A stretch of 64,000 bases of DNA from Thiobacillus sp. (GTDB taxonomy: Bacteria > Pseudomonadota > Gammaproteobacteria > Burkholderiales > Thiobacillaceae). Positions 55,906 through 64,000 of this stretch are shown here, piece after piece; the stretch's first letter is position 1, and each line of letters begins with the position of its first letter. The notes beneath the pieces are model-generated. The model was not told the origin of the DNA, did not search any database, and saw only the letters and a list, made by a program, of their open reading frames with translations. The translations under genes and the position numbers were made by a program. Location of the stretch: the NCBI GenBank assembly GCA_019459055.1, contig JAIBEI010000018.1, forward strand, positions 17,561 to 81,560, in the 5' to 3' direction.

Positions 55906-57614
55906 AGCTCCTCCGCCAGAATCATTTCGGACAGGCCTTTGCCAGCGCCAACCATGGGGAAGACGTTCTCGGCCTGGTCGGTCTGGAAGTCCATGAACAC
56001 CAGACGCTCCTTCAGCGCGGGCGAGAACGCTTCCTTCAGCGCGGCTTCGACGTCCTCGGGCTTGTCGATGCGCATGCCGACATGGCCGTAGGCTTCGGCC
56101 AGCTTGACGAAGTCGGGCAGGGAATCCATGTAGGACTCCGCGTAGCGGCTGCCGTAGAAGAACTCCTGCCACTGCCGCACCATGCCCATGTAGCGGTTGT
56201 TGAGCGTGACGATCTTGATGGGAATGCGGTACTGCTTGCAGGTCGACAGTTCCTGGATGCACATCTGGATGCTCGATTCGCCGGTGATGCAGGCCACCTG
56301 CGCGTCGGGATGCGCGAGCTGCACGCCCATTGCGTACGGCAGGCCGACGCCCATGGTGCCCAAGCCGCCGGAATTGATCCAGCGGCGCGGCTTGTCGAAC
56401 TTGTAATACTGCGCCGCCCACATCTGGTGCTGGCCGACGTCGGAGGTGATATAGGCGTCGCCCTTGGTCACCTCCCACAGCTTCTCGACCACGTATTGCG
56501 GCTTGATGATGGGGCTGTTGCGGTTGTAGTTGAGGCAGTTCTTCGAGCGCCACAGCTCGATCTGCGTCCACCACGAATTCAGCGCGGCGGTATCGGGTTT
56601 TTCCTTGGCCAGCTTCAGCAGGCTCAGCATCTCGGTCAGCACGTTCTGCACGTCGCCGACGATGGGCACATCGACCCTGACCCGCTTGGAAATCGACGAG
56701 GGATCGACGTCGACATGGATGATGCGGCGCTGCTCGCGCGCGAAGTGCGCGGGGTTGCCGATCACGCGGTCGTCGAAGCGCGCGCCGATGGCCAGCAGCA
56801 CGTCGCAATGCTGCATCGCCATGTTGGCTTCGTAGGTGCCGTGCATCCCCAGCATGCCGAGGTTCTGCCTGTCGGTGGCGGGATAGCCGCCCAGCCCCAT
56901 CAGGGTGTTGGTGACGGGGAAGCCCAGCAGGCGCGCCAACTCGACCAGCTGCGCCGAGGCATCGCCGAGCACCACGCCGCCGCCCGCATAGATCATCGGG
57001 CGCTCGGCTTCGAGCAGCATCTGCACCGCGCGCTTCAGCTGGCCGCTGTGGCCCTTGACCACCGGGTTGTACGAGCGCATCTCGACCGTGGCCGGGTAGA
57101 CGAATTCGGTGAGGTGCGCGGTCACGTCCTTGGGCACGTCGACCACCACCGGGCCGGGCCGGCCGGTGGCGGCGATGATGAAGGCCTTCTTCATCGTCGT
57201 CGCCAGATCTTTCACGTCCTTGACCAGGAAGTTGTGCTTGACGCAGGGGCGCGTGATGCCGACGGTGTCGACCTCCTGGAACGCATCCAGGCCGATCGCC
57301 GGGGTCGGCACCTGCCCGGTGATGACGACGATGGGAATGGAGTCCATGTAGGCCGTGGCAATTCCGGTCACGGCATTGGTGACGCCCGGCCCCGAGGTGA
57401 CCAGCGCCACGCCGACACGGCCGGTGGAGCGCGCATAGGCGTCGGCCGCATGCACCGCGGCCTGCTCGTGGCGAACCAGCACGTGCTTGAACTTGTTCTG
57501 CTTGAAGATTTCGTCGTAGATGTTGAGCACGGCCCCGCCGGGATAGCCGAACACAAACTCGACCCCCTCTTCGGCCAGACAACGTACGACAATCTCGGCG
57601 CCCGTGGCTTCCAT
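55902..57614 (-). CDS. ilvI: Acetolactate synthase, large (catalytic) subunit
   Basis: 570 aa TPP-dependent enzyme making acetolactate and acetohydroxybutyrate. GVEFVFGYPGGAVLNIYDEI with the catalytic Glu in RHEQAAVHAADAYAR; FAD-contact region in the middle; TPP/Mg motif GESSIQMCIQELST with NNRYMGMV. The ATG at 57614 gives the family start (MEATGAEIVVR); 22 codons upstream are open but not family-like. Leads the ilvI-ilvH-ilvC operon. Confidence 0.97.
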   Translation of the reverse strand: MEATGAEIVVRCLAEEGVEFVFGYPGGAVLNIYDEIFKQNKFKHVLVRHEQAAVHAADAYARSTGRVGVALVTSGPGVTNAVTGIATAYMDSIPIVVITGQVPTPAIGLDAFQEVDTVGITRPCVKHNFLVKDVKDLATTMKKAFIIAATGRPGPVVVDVPKDVTAHLTEFVYPATVEMRSYNPVVKGHSGQLKRAVQMLLEAERPMIYAGGGVVLGDASAQLVELARLLGFPVTNTLMGLGGYPATDRQNLGMLGMHGTYEANMAMQHCDVLLAIGARFDDRVIGNPAHFAREQRRIIHVDVDPSSISKRVRVDVPIVGDVQNVLTEMLSLLKLAKEKPDTAALNSWWTQIELWRSKNCLNYNRNSPIIKPQYVVEKLWEVTKGDAYITSDVGQHQMWAAQYYKFDKPRRWINSGGLGTMGVGLPYAMGVQLAHPDAQVACITGESSIQMCIQELSTCKQYRIPIKIVTLNNRYMGMVRQWQEFFYGSRYAESYMDSLPDFVKLAEAYGHVGMRIDKPEDVEAALKEAFSPALKERLVFMDFQTDQAENVFPMVGAGKGLSEMILAEEL

Positions 57615-57842
57615 AAAATGGCAATAAATCAATTCGTTGGTGGACCTGCGAGAGTAATCGTTTTGCCCTGTTTCGGTCAAGAAATCATGCCGCAGCGGTT
57701 AACCGGCCGGCTTTTGCGACCGGGGAATACGCATGAATTGCCCTGCGACACGCATCGAGCCCCTCCTTGGCTTTTTGATTATGCTTGGGGTGCGCTGTGG
57801 CAAAGTGGCGCATCCGCCCACAATTATCGATACCCGGTTCCC

Positions 57843-58280
57843 ATGCAAGACAACACACCAGCCCCCGCCCCGTTCCTGGTTCGCATCGCCGCCATGATCT
57901 ACGAATCGCTGCTCGTCACGGCCGTGGTATTCATCGCCGCGCTCCCTTTCCTCTACCTGGCCGGCAGTGCGGAGGCCGGCTGGCGGCATCTTGCCTTTCA
58001 GCTGTATCTGCTGGGGATCCTGTTCGCTTATTTCAGCGTGTTCTGGCTGCGTAGCGGGCAAACGCTGTCGATGAAAACCTGGCGCATCCGCCTGGTCAAC
58101 CGCAGCGGCGGCCCAATCACCTTCAGACAGGCCGTGCTGCGCTTTTTCCTCGCCCTGCTCGGCCTGCTGCTGGCGGGCGCCGGCTTCTGGTGGGCGCTGT
58201 TCGACCGGGACCGCCAGTTCCTGCACGACCGCATCGCCGGCACCCGGCTGGTGCGCGTGCCGCGCAAGGCCGGGCCGTGA
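57843..58280 (+). CDS. RDD-family membrane protein
   Basis: 145 aa with three to four hydrophobic helices. RDD-type signature: FLVRIAAMIYESLLVTAVVF (Arg in first helix), SMKTWRIRLVNRSGGPITFR and the late DRDRQFLHDRIAGTRLV. Function unknown in general; some members affect ion homeostasis. Divergent from ilvI. The next gene starts inside its stop (GTGA). Confidence 0.92.
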   Translation: MQDNTPAPAPFLVRIAAMIYESLLVTAVVFIAALPFLYLAGSAEAGWRHLAFQLYLLGILFAYFSVFWLRSGQTLSMKTWRIRLVNRSGGPITFRQAVLRFFLALLGLLLAGAGFWWALFDRDRQFLHDRIAGTRLVRVPRKAGP

Positions 58281-58708
58281 ACTGGCGCGACCAGCTGCAG
58301 GCACGCCTGCTGGAAATCCAGCCCGAGAGCGTGCGCGCCCTCGATGCCGCGGCCTACCAGCTGTCCACCGAAGTATTGCCCGACACGCCGGTGCACCGGC
58401 AGGAAAACTCGCCGGGGCCGGCGTGTGCGCTGGCGCTGGGAATCGACGTGCTGAACGGGCTGGATGTGCAGCAGGCCCAGCACCTGATCAGCCAGACGCG
58501 CCTCTACGTCGCCCCGCGCATCCTGCTCGCCGCGCGAGAAAATTGCGCGCTGGATGAAGCGATGTTCCGCGCACTCGGCTTCTCGCTGTGCGCAACCGAC
58601 GCCACGGAAAACCTGCGCATCTACGAGTACGACCTCGCCACCTACAAGACGGTGCCGGACTGGCTCAATGCCCGTTTCTGGGCGCACCCCGAACGCTGGG
58701 AGCCCTGA
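58277..58708 (+). CDS. Conserved hypothetical protein (DUF6231-like)
   Basis: 143 aa starting at GTG 58277, which overlaps the RDD stop. It reads like a degenerate Rossmann-type protein (CALALGIDVLNGLDVQQAQH, TRLYVAPRILLAARENCALD) ending RIYEYDLATYKTVPDWLNAR. The pattern resembles DUF6231 proteins of gamma- and betaproteobacteria, which lack an assigned function. Confidence 0.72.
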   Translation: MNWRDQLQARLLEIQPESVRALDAAAYQLSTEVLPDTPVHRQENSPGPACALALGIDVLNGLDVQQAQHLISQTRLYVAPRILLAARENCALDEAMFRALGFSLCATDATENLRIYEYDLATYKTVPDWLNARFWAHPERWEP

Positions 58709-58894
58709 TCCCGGAAGCCTCATTCCGGCGGCTCCGACAATTTCGCCCTTGAAATCGCGTGGTGTGGAGAGCGGGCGTCCGGTGGCGCGGCGATACACCA
58801 CATCCAGCACCCTGCCGTCGCTCACCGCCGCAATCGTGCCCGCGGTGATGTCGCACCAGCCAGTCGATGCCCTCGGCCACCCCGGTTTGCCGCC

Positions 58895-58985
58895 GGCTCC
58901 ATCGTTGCCGGATGGGGATGCGACAAATTGACGCGCGGCAAATTGCCCCATTCCCAATCCCAAACATGTTCCATAGCATTCCCTG
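58895..58985. repeat. ~91-bp dispersed repeat upstream of the TonB receptor gene
   Basis: About 80% identical by eye to 63217-63309. Shared blocks: GGCTCCAT, TGCGACAAATTG, CGCGCGGCAA and GTTCCATAGCATTCCC. Here the central palindrome is degenerate (CAAATTGACGCGCGGCAAAT). The whole gap 58709-59041 (333 bp) has no gene I can support; part of 58736-58890 reads like a protein on the minus strand (GRVLDVVYRRATGRPLST) and may be a decayed gene. Confidence 0.78.
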
Positions 58986-59041
58986 CTTTGACCTGCATCA
59001 AGGCAGCACCGGCATAAAAACAATCACCGAAGGGAACGAAG

Positions 59042-61279
59042 TTGAAAACAAGTAACAAAGTCAAAGTATTGCGCGGCTTGATCGCTGGAGTGTGCGCGGG
59101 AATGTCCGGTGCGGTATTTGGGGCGGATGTTGACGGAACGGGCGAATTGAGGGAGGTCGTGGTAACGGCAACCAAAACTGCCAAGGACACGATGGATGCG
59201 CCAGCGACAGTGAGTGTGGTGACCGCCAAGGACATTGAAAACGCGAACATCCATTCGGTGGATGAGGCGCTTACGCTGGTGCCCGGGGTCTACACGTCCC
59301 GTCCGGGCGGGCACGAGCCCAGCGTGATGGGTACCAATGTGGTGATGCGCGGCATTCCTGATTACTCGCGGACGCTGGTGCTGGTGGACGGACAAACCCT
59401 GAACGATCCTTACATTGGCGCGGTGACCTGGGAATCGGTGCCGCCCGAAACGGTTGCGCGCATCGAGGTGGTACCGGGGCCGTTTTCCTCCCTTTACGGC
59501 GGCAGCGCCATGGGCGGGGTAATCAACATCCTCACCAAGACACCGACCAAGCGCGAGTTCTCGGTCAAGGGTGGCTATGGCACGAACAATTTCAAGAGCG
59601 GCAGCCTGGTTTATCAGGATCGTGTCGGCGAGCGCGTCGGGATCGTGTTCAATTACGCCTACAAGGAGAGCGACGGCTACATCAAGGATGAGGTCGTGCT
59701 CAAGCCGGGCGGGGTGGGCGGTACAGTGGTCACGGGTGCCCAGTCGACGACCGATGCTTACGGCAAGACGGCCTATTTGGTCGGCGACAAAGGGGAGGAC
59801 GGCTGGAGTTCGCAAAACCTGGGCGTGAAGCTGTATGTGGACCTGCCAGCCGACTCACGGCTAAGCCTTGGGGCTTCGCAGTTTCTTTACGACAGTTCGG
59901 GGCGCAACCACTACAACACGTATTTGCGCGATGCATCGGGCAATCCGGTCGTCGGTAACGTGACCGTGGCGGGTACCGGTATCAATCTGGCCGCAACGGA
60001 AAAGAATTTCCTGACCGGGCCCGACAGCGAGATCAAGGAAGTGAATCGTTACACGGCAGAGTATGAAACGAAACTGGACAAGGGAGGGGTGCTCAAGGCA
60101 ACGCTCGGCTACACGGACATCCCCTTGTACAACAATTATTTTGTACTGGGCGCCTCGGCGACTAGCGAAGGTGGCGCTGCGAGCCGCATGCTGCGTCCCA
60201 GCGACGAGCTTTCCGGCTCGGTGCAGGCCAGTCTGCCGTTTTCCGACCGGCACTTTCTGATCACCGGCATCTCGGCGAACAAGCGGACGATCGACACGAT
60301 CACCTACAGCGTCGCGGACTGGCGCGATGCCGATGCCACGGGTCCGGTCCAGAACCGGACGGCGGGCGAGGATACCTCGTACGCCCTGTATGTCCAGGAT
60401 GAGATCACGCTTACAGACCGACTGATGGCGTACCTCGGCGGGCGGTACGACATCTGGTCCACCGAAGGTTTTATCGAGCAGGTCAAAGCGCCAGCCTCCA
60501 AAAGTGAGTATTCTGCGCGCCGCCAAACCCACTTCAGCCCGAAAGCCTCTCTGGTTTATCGCCCCGCCGACGCGACGACCCTGCGGGGCTCTGTTGGCAG
60601 TTCCTTCCATGCGCCCAATCTGCGCGACACTTTCGGCTGGTGGACGCCGAAAACCGGGTACACCTATACGCCCAATCCAGATCTCAAGCCCGAGACGGTC
60701 ACATCCTGGGAGCTGGGTGTCGAGCAGCGGGTGGGAAGCGGCACCCTGTTGCGTGCCACGTATTACGAAAACAAATTGAAGGACTTGATTTATCGGACGC
60801 AGGACGATGACTTGTTGACCCAGGGTGTTGCCAATGCCGGTGCCGCCGAGGTGAAAGGGATCGAACTGGAAGTGCGCCAGAAGCTGCCGGCCGGTTTGAC
60901 CGCTTTCGCCAACGTGACCTTCAATGACTCGAAAATTACCGAAAACCTGGCCAATCCGGCCACCGAAGGCAAATACATGACCAGGACGCCGCGCAAAATG
61001 GCCAATGTCGGGCTGCAGGGCGTTAAAGGTCCGTGGAGCGGGTCGCTGACCGGACACTACGTGGGCAAGGTGTACGCCAGCGACGTGAACGCCGATGTCG
61101 TGAGCGGGGTATACGGTTCTTACGATGCGTATTTCGTTGCGGACGCAAAAATAGCCCACCAACTCAAAGACAATGTTGCTCTTTCGCTGTCGGTCAGCAA
61201 TCTGGCGGACCGCAAGTATTATCAATCCACCCTCGCCCAGGGAAGGGCGTATTACGGTGAAATCACGCTCAAATTCTAA
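59042..61279 (+). CDS. TonB-dependent outer-membrane receptor
   Basis: 745 aa. Signal peptide (VLRGLIAGVCAGMSGAVFGA), a TonB box region (LREVVVTATK, about residues 36-45), a plug (APATVSVVTAKDIENANIHS; VPGPFSSLYGGSAMGGVINI) and a 22-strand barrel ending RAYYGEITLKF with the terminal Phe. It resembles the BtuB/siderophore class but the ligand cannot be named. GAAGGG precedes a TTG start at 59042. The downstream BNR, TlpA-like and TonB genes suggest one uptake system. Confidence 0.94.
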   Translation: MKTSNKVKVLRGLIAGVCAGMSGAVFGADVDGTGELREVVVTATKTAKDTMDAPATVSVVTAKDIENANIHSVDEALTLVPGVYTSRPGGHEPSVMGTNVVMRGIPDYSRTLVLVDGQTLNDPYIGAVTWESVPPETVARIEVVPGPFSSLYGGSAMGGVINILTKTPTKREFSVKGGYGTNNFKSGSLVYQDRVGERVGIVFNYAYKESDGYIKDEVVLKPGGVGGTVVTGAQSTTDAYGKTAYLVGDKGEDGWSSQNLGVKLYVDLPADSRLSLGASQFLYDSSGRNHYNTYLRDASGNPVVGNVTVAGTGINLAATEKNFLTGPDSEIKEVNRYTAEYETKLDKGGVLKATLGYTDIPLYNNYFVLGASATSEGGAASRMLRPSDELSGSVQASLPFSDRHFLITGISANKRTIDTITYSVADWRDADATGPVQNRTAGEDTSYALYVQDEITLTDRLMAYLGGRYDIWSTEGFIEQVKAPASKSEYSARRQTHFSPKASLVYRPADATTLRGSVGSSFHAPNLRDTFGWWTPKTGYTYTPNPDLKPETVTSWELGVEQRVGSGTLLRATYYENKLKDLIYRTQDDDLLTQGVANAGAAEVKGIELEVRQKLPAGLTAFANVTFNDSKITENLANPATEGKYMTRTPRKMANVGLQGVKGPWSGSLTGHYVGKVYASDVNADVVSGVYGSYDAYFVADAKIAHQLKDNVALSLSVSNLADRKYYQSTLAQGRAYYGEITLKF

Positions 61280-61305
61280 GCATTTTTCATTGGACGATAT
61301 GGCAC

Positions 61306-61357
61306 GTAGGGTGCACTCCGTGCACCGATGGCCCCCCGAAGGTGCACTGCACCCTAC
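61306..61357. repeat. GTAGGGTGCGC-type palindromic repeat, copy 3
   Basis: 52 bp just after the receptor gene: GTAGGGTGCA at one end, TGCACCCTAC at the other. A slightly diverged copy (GCA in place of GCGC) of those at 4077 and 6812. Confidence 0.85.
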
Positions 61358-61403
61358 CCAAAGCATCTCGCTCCAATGAACCATCCGGGGTAAACCAACG
61401 TAC

Positions 61404-62642
61404 ATGAACAACTCAACGATTGCCTTATTTCTTGCCGCAACGTTGGCCGTCTGCCCGGCGCTGGCAGTTGACCACGCCGGCCATGACAAATCCGGTGCGG
61501 CGGCTCCAGCCGCTGCACCGGCGGACAGGGCGAATGTCTGGAAGGCGAAGCTGGCCAAGCCGTCGCTGGCCCTTACCGCGGCTTTTGACGGGAAAGGCCG
61601 GCTGTGGCTGGCATCCATCCGCGACCGGCATCTTTACGTCAGCCATTCCGATGACAAGGGCACCACCCTGAGCGCGCCGGCCATGGTCAATGCCGAGCCG
61701 GAGGACATCCTGGGCGATGGCGAGAACCGTCCCAAGATTGTCGTGCGCAAGGGCGTGGTGTACGTGTCGTACACGCGGGGTCTGGAAAAACCCATGACCG
61801 GCGACATCCGTTTCAGCCGCTCGCTGGATGGCGGGCGCAGCTTTTCGGCGCCGCTTACCGTCAACGACAACCGGGAGGTCATCAGCCACCGATTCGAGAC
61901 GCTGGAGGTGAACGACCGGGGGCAGGTTTTTCTTGCCTGGCTGGACAAGCGCGATTTAAGCGCTGCCATCAGGAAAGGCGAGAAATACAGCGGTGCGGCG
62001 GTGTATTACGCGGTGTCCGACGACGGCGGCGCCAGTTTTCAGCCCAACATCAAGGCCGCCGACCATTCCTGCGAATGCTGCCGCGTGGCCATGGCGCTGG
62101 ATAACGAGAGTGTGCCGGTAATTTTCTGGCGCCACATCTACGGCAAGAACGAGCGCGACCATGCCATGTTGCGGCTGGATGGCAAGTCCTCGCCGATCCG
62201 CGTCAGCTACGACCGCTGGGAAGTGGATGCTTGCCCGCATCACGGCGGCGCGCTGTCCATCGCATCCGACGGCGTCTCTCATTTCGTCTGGTTCAACAAT
62301 GCGGCCGAGCGGCATGGGCTGTTTTATGCGCATTCCGCTGACCGGGGCAATCGCTTTTCAGCGCCGCTGAATTTCGGGAATTTCGAGGCACAGGCCGGCC
62401 ATCCGCATGTGCTGAGCCTCGGCAAGGCGGTGCATGTGGCGTGGAAAGAATTCGACGGTCAGAACTCGGTCATCCGGGCGATGGCCTCAGCCGACGGCGG
62501 CAAGTCGTGGTCGCCGCCGCGCCAGATTGCCGCGACCGCCGGCGCTTCGGATCATCCCCTGCTGGTGGCCGATGGCACTCATGCGTATCTGTCATGGAAC
62601 ACCGCCAAGGAAGGTTTTCGCCTGATCGGGATGGCGCCGTGA
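61404..62642 (+). CDS. Exported sialidase-fold (BNR-repeat) protein
   Basis: 412 aa. Signal peptide (IALFLAATLAVCPALAVDHA) with a His-rich start (DHAGHDKS). Repeated BNR/Asp-box-like elements: SHSDDKGTTLSAP, SRSLDGGRSFSAP, AVSDDGGASFQPN, SADGGKSWSPP. These define a six-bladed propeller. The central SCECCRVAMALD and DACPHHGG carry clustered Cys and His, a possible metal site. True sialidase residues are not evident, so it is probably a binding or sensing propeller. Overlaps the next gene (TGATG). Confidence 0.82.
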   Translation: MNNSTIALFLAATLAVCPALAVDHAGHDKSGAAAPAAAPADRANVWKAKLAKPSLALTAAFDGKGRLWLASIRDRHLYVSHSDDKGTTLSAPAMVNAEPEDILGDGENRPKIVVRKGVVYVSYTRGLEKPMTGDIRFSRSLDGGRSFSAPLTVNDNREVISHRFETLEVNDRGQVFLAWLDKRDLSAAIRKGEKYSGAAVYYAVSDDGGASFQPNIKAADHSCECCRVAMALDNESVPVIFWRHIYGKNERDHAMLRLDGKSSPIRVSYDRWEVDACPHHGGALSIASDGVSHFVWFNNAAERHGLFYAHSADRGNRFSAPLNFGNFEAQAGHPHVLSLGKAVHVAWKEFDGQNSVIRAMASADGGKSWSPPRQIAATAGASDHPLLVADGTHAYLSWNTAKEGFRLIGMAP

Positions 62643-63124
62643 TGCGGCAACGCCTTTGGGCGCTGGCGCTGCTGTCGGTGCTGATTCTTCCGGCGGCGGC
62701 GCAGGAGCTCAAGCCCTTCGTCGGCGGCAGCATCAAGGAAATCACCGCAGCGCGGCAGGGCAAGCCGTTCATTCTGGGCATGTGGTCGCTGACCTGCGCC
62801 CATTGCCGGGAAGAGCTCGCCTTGCTGTCCAGCCTGCTAAAAAAGCACCCAGATCTTGACCTGGTGCTGGTGGCCACCGACACGCCGGAAGAGGGAGAAG
62901 CAATCAGCGCCAGACTGCGGCAATCCGGCCTCGGAGGTGCGCAAGCCTGGGTTTTCGCCGATCCCTTTGTGGAACGTCTGCGTTTCGAAATCGACCCCAG
63001 GTGGTATGGCGAACTGCCGCGCACGTACCTTTACGATCCTTCCCACAAAGTCTTGGCTTTCAGCGGCAAACCCGATCCCCGCCAGCTGGAGCAATGGCTG
63101 AAAAAATACTTCGCTCGGCATTGA
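62642..63124 (+). CDS. TlpA-like thioredoxin-fold protein
   Basis: 160 aa. Signal peptide (LWALALLSVLILPAAAQE) and a thioredoxin fold with active-site TCAHC (Cys52, Cys55). The cis-Pro region is GELPRTYLYDP. Likely periplasmic disulfide reductase or metal-chaperone maturation factor for its BNR partner. Translation coupled to the preceding gene. Confidence 0.88.
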   Translation: MRQRLWALALLSVLILPAAAQELKPFVGGSIKEITAARQGKPFILGMWSLTCAHCREELALLSSLLKKHPDLDLVLVATDTPEEGEAISARLRQSGLGGAQAWVFADPFVERLRFEIDPRWYGELPRTYLYDPSHKVLAFSGKPDPRQLEQWLKKYFARH

Positions 63125-63216
63125 AGCGCTGAGGAATTACCCGACTCCGGCAACGGAAGCCGGCCAAACGCCCGGTACGAAAGTGCGAGGCAAACCGGCT
63201 GTGCGGTTCCATCGCT

Positions 63217-63309
63217 GGCTCCATAGCCGCCCGATCGGGGTGCGACAAATTGCCGCGCGGCAATTTGCCCAATACCCAAACCCGAACAAGTTCCATAGCA
63301 TTCCCCTGT
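63217..63309. repeat. ~93-bp dispersed repeat upstream of tonB
   Basis: Second copy of the repeat at 58895-58985. It has a perfect 22-bp palindrome at 63246-63267, with arms AAATTGCCGC and GCGGCAATTT at its core. The gap 63125-63522 has no other gene I recognise. Confidence 0.8.
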
Positions 63310-63522
63310 TCTCGGACGGCTCGGCAATTTCGGCTTCGGCTCGGCCTCGGCCTTTGTCTGCCAGGAACTTTTCTCTCCAAACACAAAAAACAAAGGTCGA
63401 TGTCAGCGGTGTTCGGCAAATATTCATTCTCTGCAAACCGTCAGCGAAGCCTGCTCGCCGCTGCCTGTTGCGGCGCATTCCCCCGCGAGCGCTGCCAGGC
63501 CTTCCCCCTGGCGTAGGCGCAC

Positions 63523-63831
63523 ATGGGAATTTTCTTTCCCAACTGCGGGGTTCCCACAGGCCGATCTGGCGGTCAAGGACTGTTCTTTGCCGCGGTAGCT
63601 GCGGCGCACGTCGCCATTCTCGGGCTGCTGGCGGTTGCCGTACCCTCCGAGCGACTGGCGGAACTGTCTCGCCCCATTGCGGTGCGCCTGATCGAATTGG
63701 CGCCCGAGGTGCCGACCCCGCCCCGACCCAAACCACCGCCTCTCCTGCCAAAACCACTCCCCCCCCGGCCGCAACCGGTCACGCCGGTTGCGGCTCCCCC
63801 GCCGATTAACGCCGTGGCCAGCCCGGGTTAG
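63523..63831 (+). CDS. tonB: TonB energy transducer, frame broken at the window end
   Basis: 102 codons seen before a TAG. A single N-terminal helix (GLFFAAVAAAHVAILGLLAV) with the family His, then a Pro-rich linker (PEVPTPPRPKPPPLLPKPLP). At 63946-63999, in the same frame, LDADYMVNPQPLYPQP looks like the start of the TonB C-terminal domain. The intervening stops are probably sequence errors in C-rich DNA. It energises the receptor at 59042. Confidence 0.82.
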   Translation: MGIFFPNCGVPTGRSGGQGLFFAAVAAAHVAILGLLAVAVPSERLAELSRPIAVRLIELAPEVPTPPRPKPPPLLPKPLPPRPQPVTPVAAPPPINAVASPG

Positions 63832-64000
63832 TCTACGGTTTCGGCTTGCTTAAGAGTCGGGCCACAACCCCCCCCGACAGTTTAAGCGCCGGACATCGTT
63901 GGCGCCCCCACCCCCGCCCCAGCCCCCCCCCACGTCGACCCCCCGTTGGACGCCGATTATATGGTCAACCCCCAACCCCTGTACCCCCAACCTAACCCCC
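63832..64000. other. C-rich, probably error-prone contig end
   Basis: Long runs of C (for example at 63869-63877 and 63912-63931) and two in-frame stops inside an otherwise recognisable tonB. The composition differs from everything upstream, consistent with low-quality terminal sequence. Confidence 0.6.

Noticed and set aside
56082..58280. 732-codon plus-strand frame ending in the RDD protein
   Set aside because: Only the last 145 codons are protein-like; the rest is antisense to ilvI. The RDD gene is called from ATG 57843.
58028..59023. 331-codon minus-strand frame covering 58277-58708
   Set aside because: Mostly antisense to the RDD and hypothetical genes. A short stretch near 58740-58850 looks protein-like and is noted as possible decay only.
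61404..62642. Genuine sialidase
   Set aside because: Asp-box repeats are present but the Arg triad and catalytic Tyr/Glu arrangement cannot be identified; propeller-type binding protein is the safer call.

Overview
The window looks like one continuous chromosomal stretch from a GC-rich betaproteobacterium, most likely a sulfur- or metal-oxidising relative of Thiobacillus and the Nitrosomonadales. The pointers are the betaproteobacterial gene orders (ilvI-ilvH-ilvC-psd-pssA-leuA, guaB-(SIMPL)-guaA, ratB-ratA convergent with the lipoprotein gene, wrbA-DUF2069), a DsrC-like sulfur-relay paralogue, an exported rhodanese and many c/b-type cytochromes. The assignment is inferred from gene content only. 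The last ~170 bases are C-rich and break an obvious tonB frame, so they look like poor sequence at a contig end.

Layout. 1-5.0 kb: a leftward arsenic operon arsR-arsC-acr3-rhodanese-arsP-(Cys-tailed small protein)-arsM, combining arsenate reduction, As(III) efflux, As(III) methylation and probably efflux of methylated arsenicals. 5.1-9.1 kb: two FAD-dependent dehydrogenases, an H-NS-like protein and a small AT-richer patch. 9.4-13.2 kb: guaA, a SIMPL protein and guaB (GMP synthesis). 13.4-17.2 kb: a lipoprotein, ratB/ratA, smpB, a small Arg-rich protein, the tRNA 2-selenouridine synthase and a DUF3465 protein. 17.6-20.4 kb: small exported or unknown proteins and a PDC-type sensor-like protein. 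20.6-24.6 kb: tex, a GNAT acetyltransferase and an RlmN-family radical SAM enzyme. 24.8-31.3 kb: a run of stress-type small proteins (DUF3597, DUF937, GlsB/YeaQ, YegP, YCII, VOC, DsrC-like, BON, glycine-rich membrane protein) and a cardiolipin synthase.

31.4-34.5 kb is the main accessory region. It holds a truncated paralogue of the PDC-like protein, a Cys-rich small protein, a NYN-LOTUS putative RNase, and a two-gene Pycsar anti-phage operon (pyrimidine cyclase PycC plus membrane effector PycTM). It is visibly AT-richer than its surroundings and sits against the nrdB terminator. 34.6-39.1 kb: nrdB and nrdA, with an NrdR-like box upstream. 39.5-43 kb: purU (with a perfect 12-bp hairpin in its leader), a large conserved hypothetical, wrbA-like and DUF2069.

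43-49 kb: a two-component system plus a PepSY protein, divergent from an electron-transfer operon encoding an SHP-type cytochrome (DUF1924), a diheme cytochrome c, a PepSY protein, a ferric-reductase-like flavoprotein and cytochrome b561. 49.4-50.9 kb: SRPBCC, LolA-like and cupredoxin genes. 51.1-57.6 kb: leuA, pssA, psd, ilvC, ilvH and ilvI (branched-chain amino acid and phosphatidylethanolamine synthesis). 57.8-58.7 kb: RDD and a hypothetical protein. 59-63.8 kb: TonB-dependent receptor, BNR-fold exported protein, TlpA-like thioredoxin and TonB, probably one uptake system.

Several dispersed repeat families punctuate the window: a ~160-bp element with ~35-bp inverted ends (two copies), a GTAGGGTGCGC-type palindromic repeat (three copies), a ~92-bp repeat lying upstream of both the TonB receptor and tonB, a 48-bp exact duplication of a gene 3' end, and short tandem/inverted G-rich arrays after leuA and ilvC.
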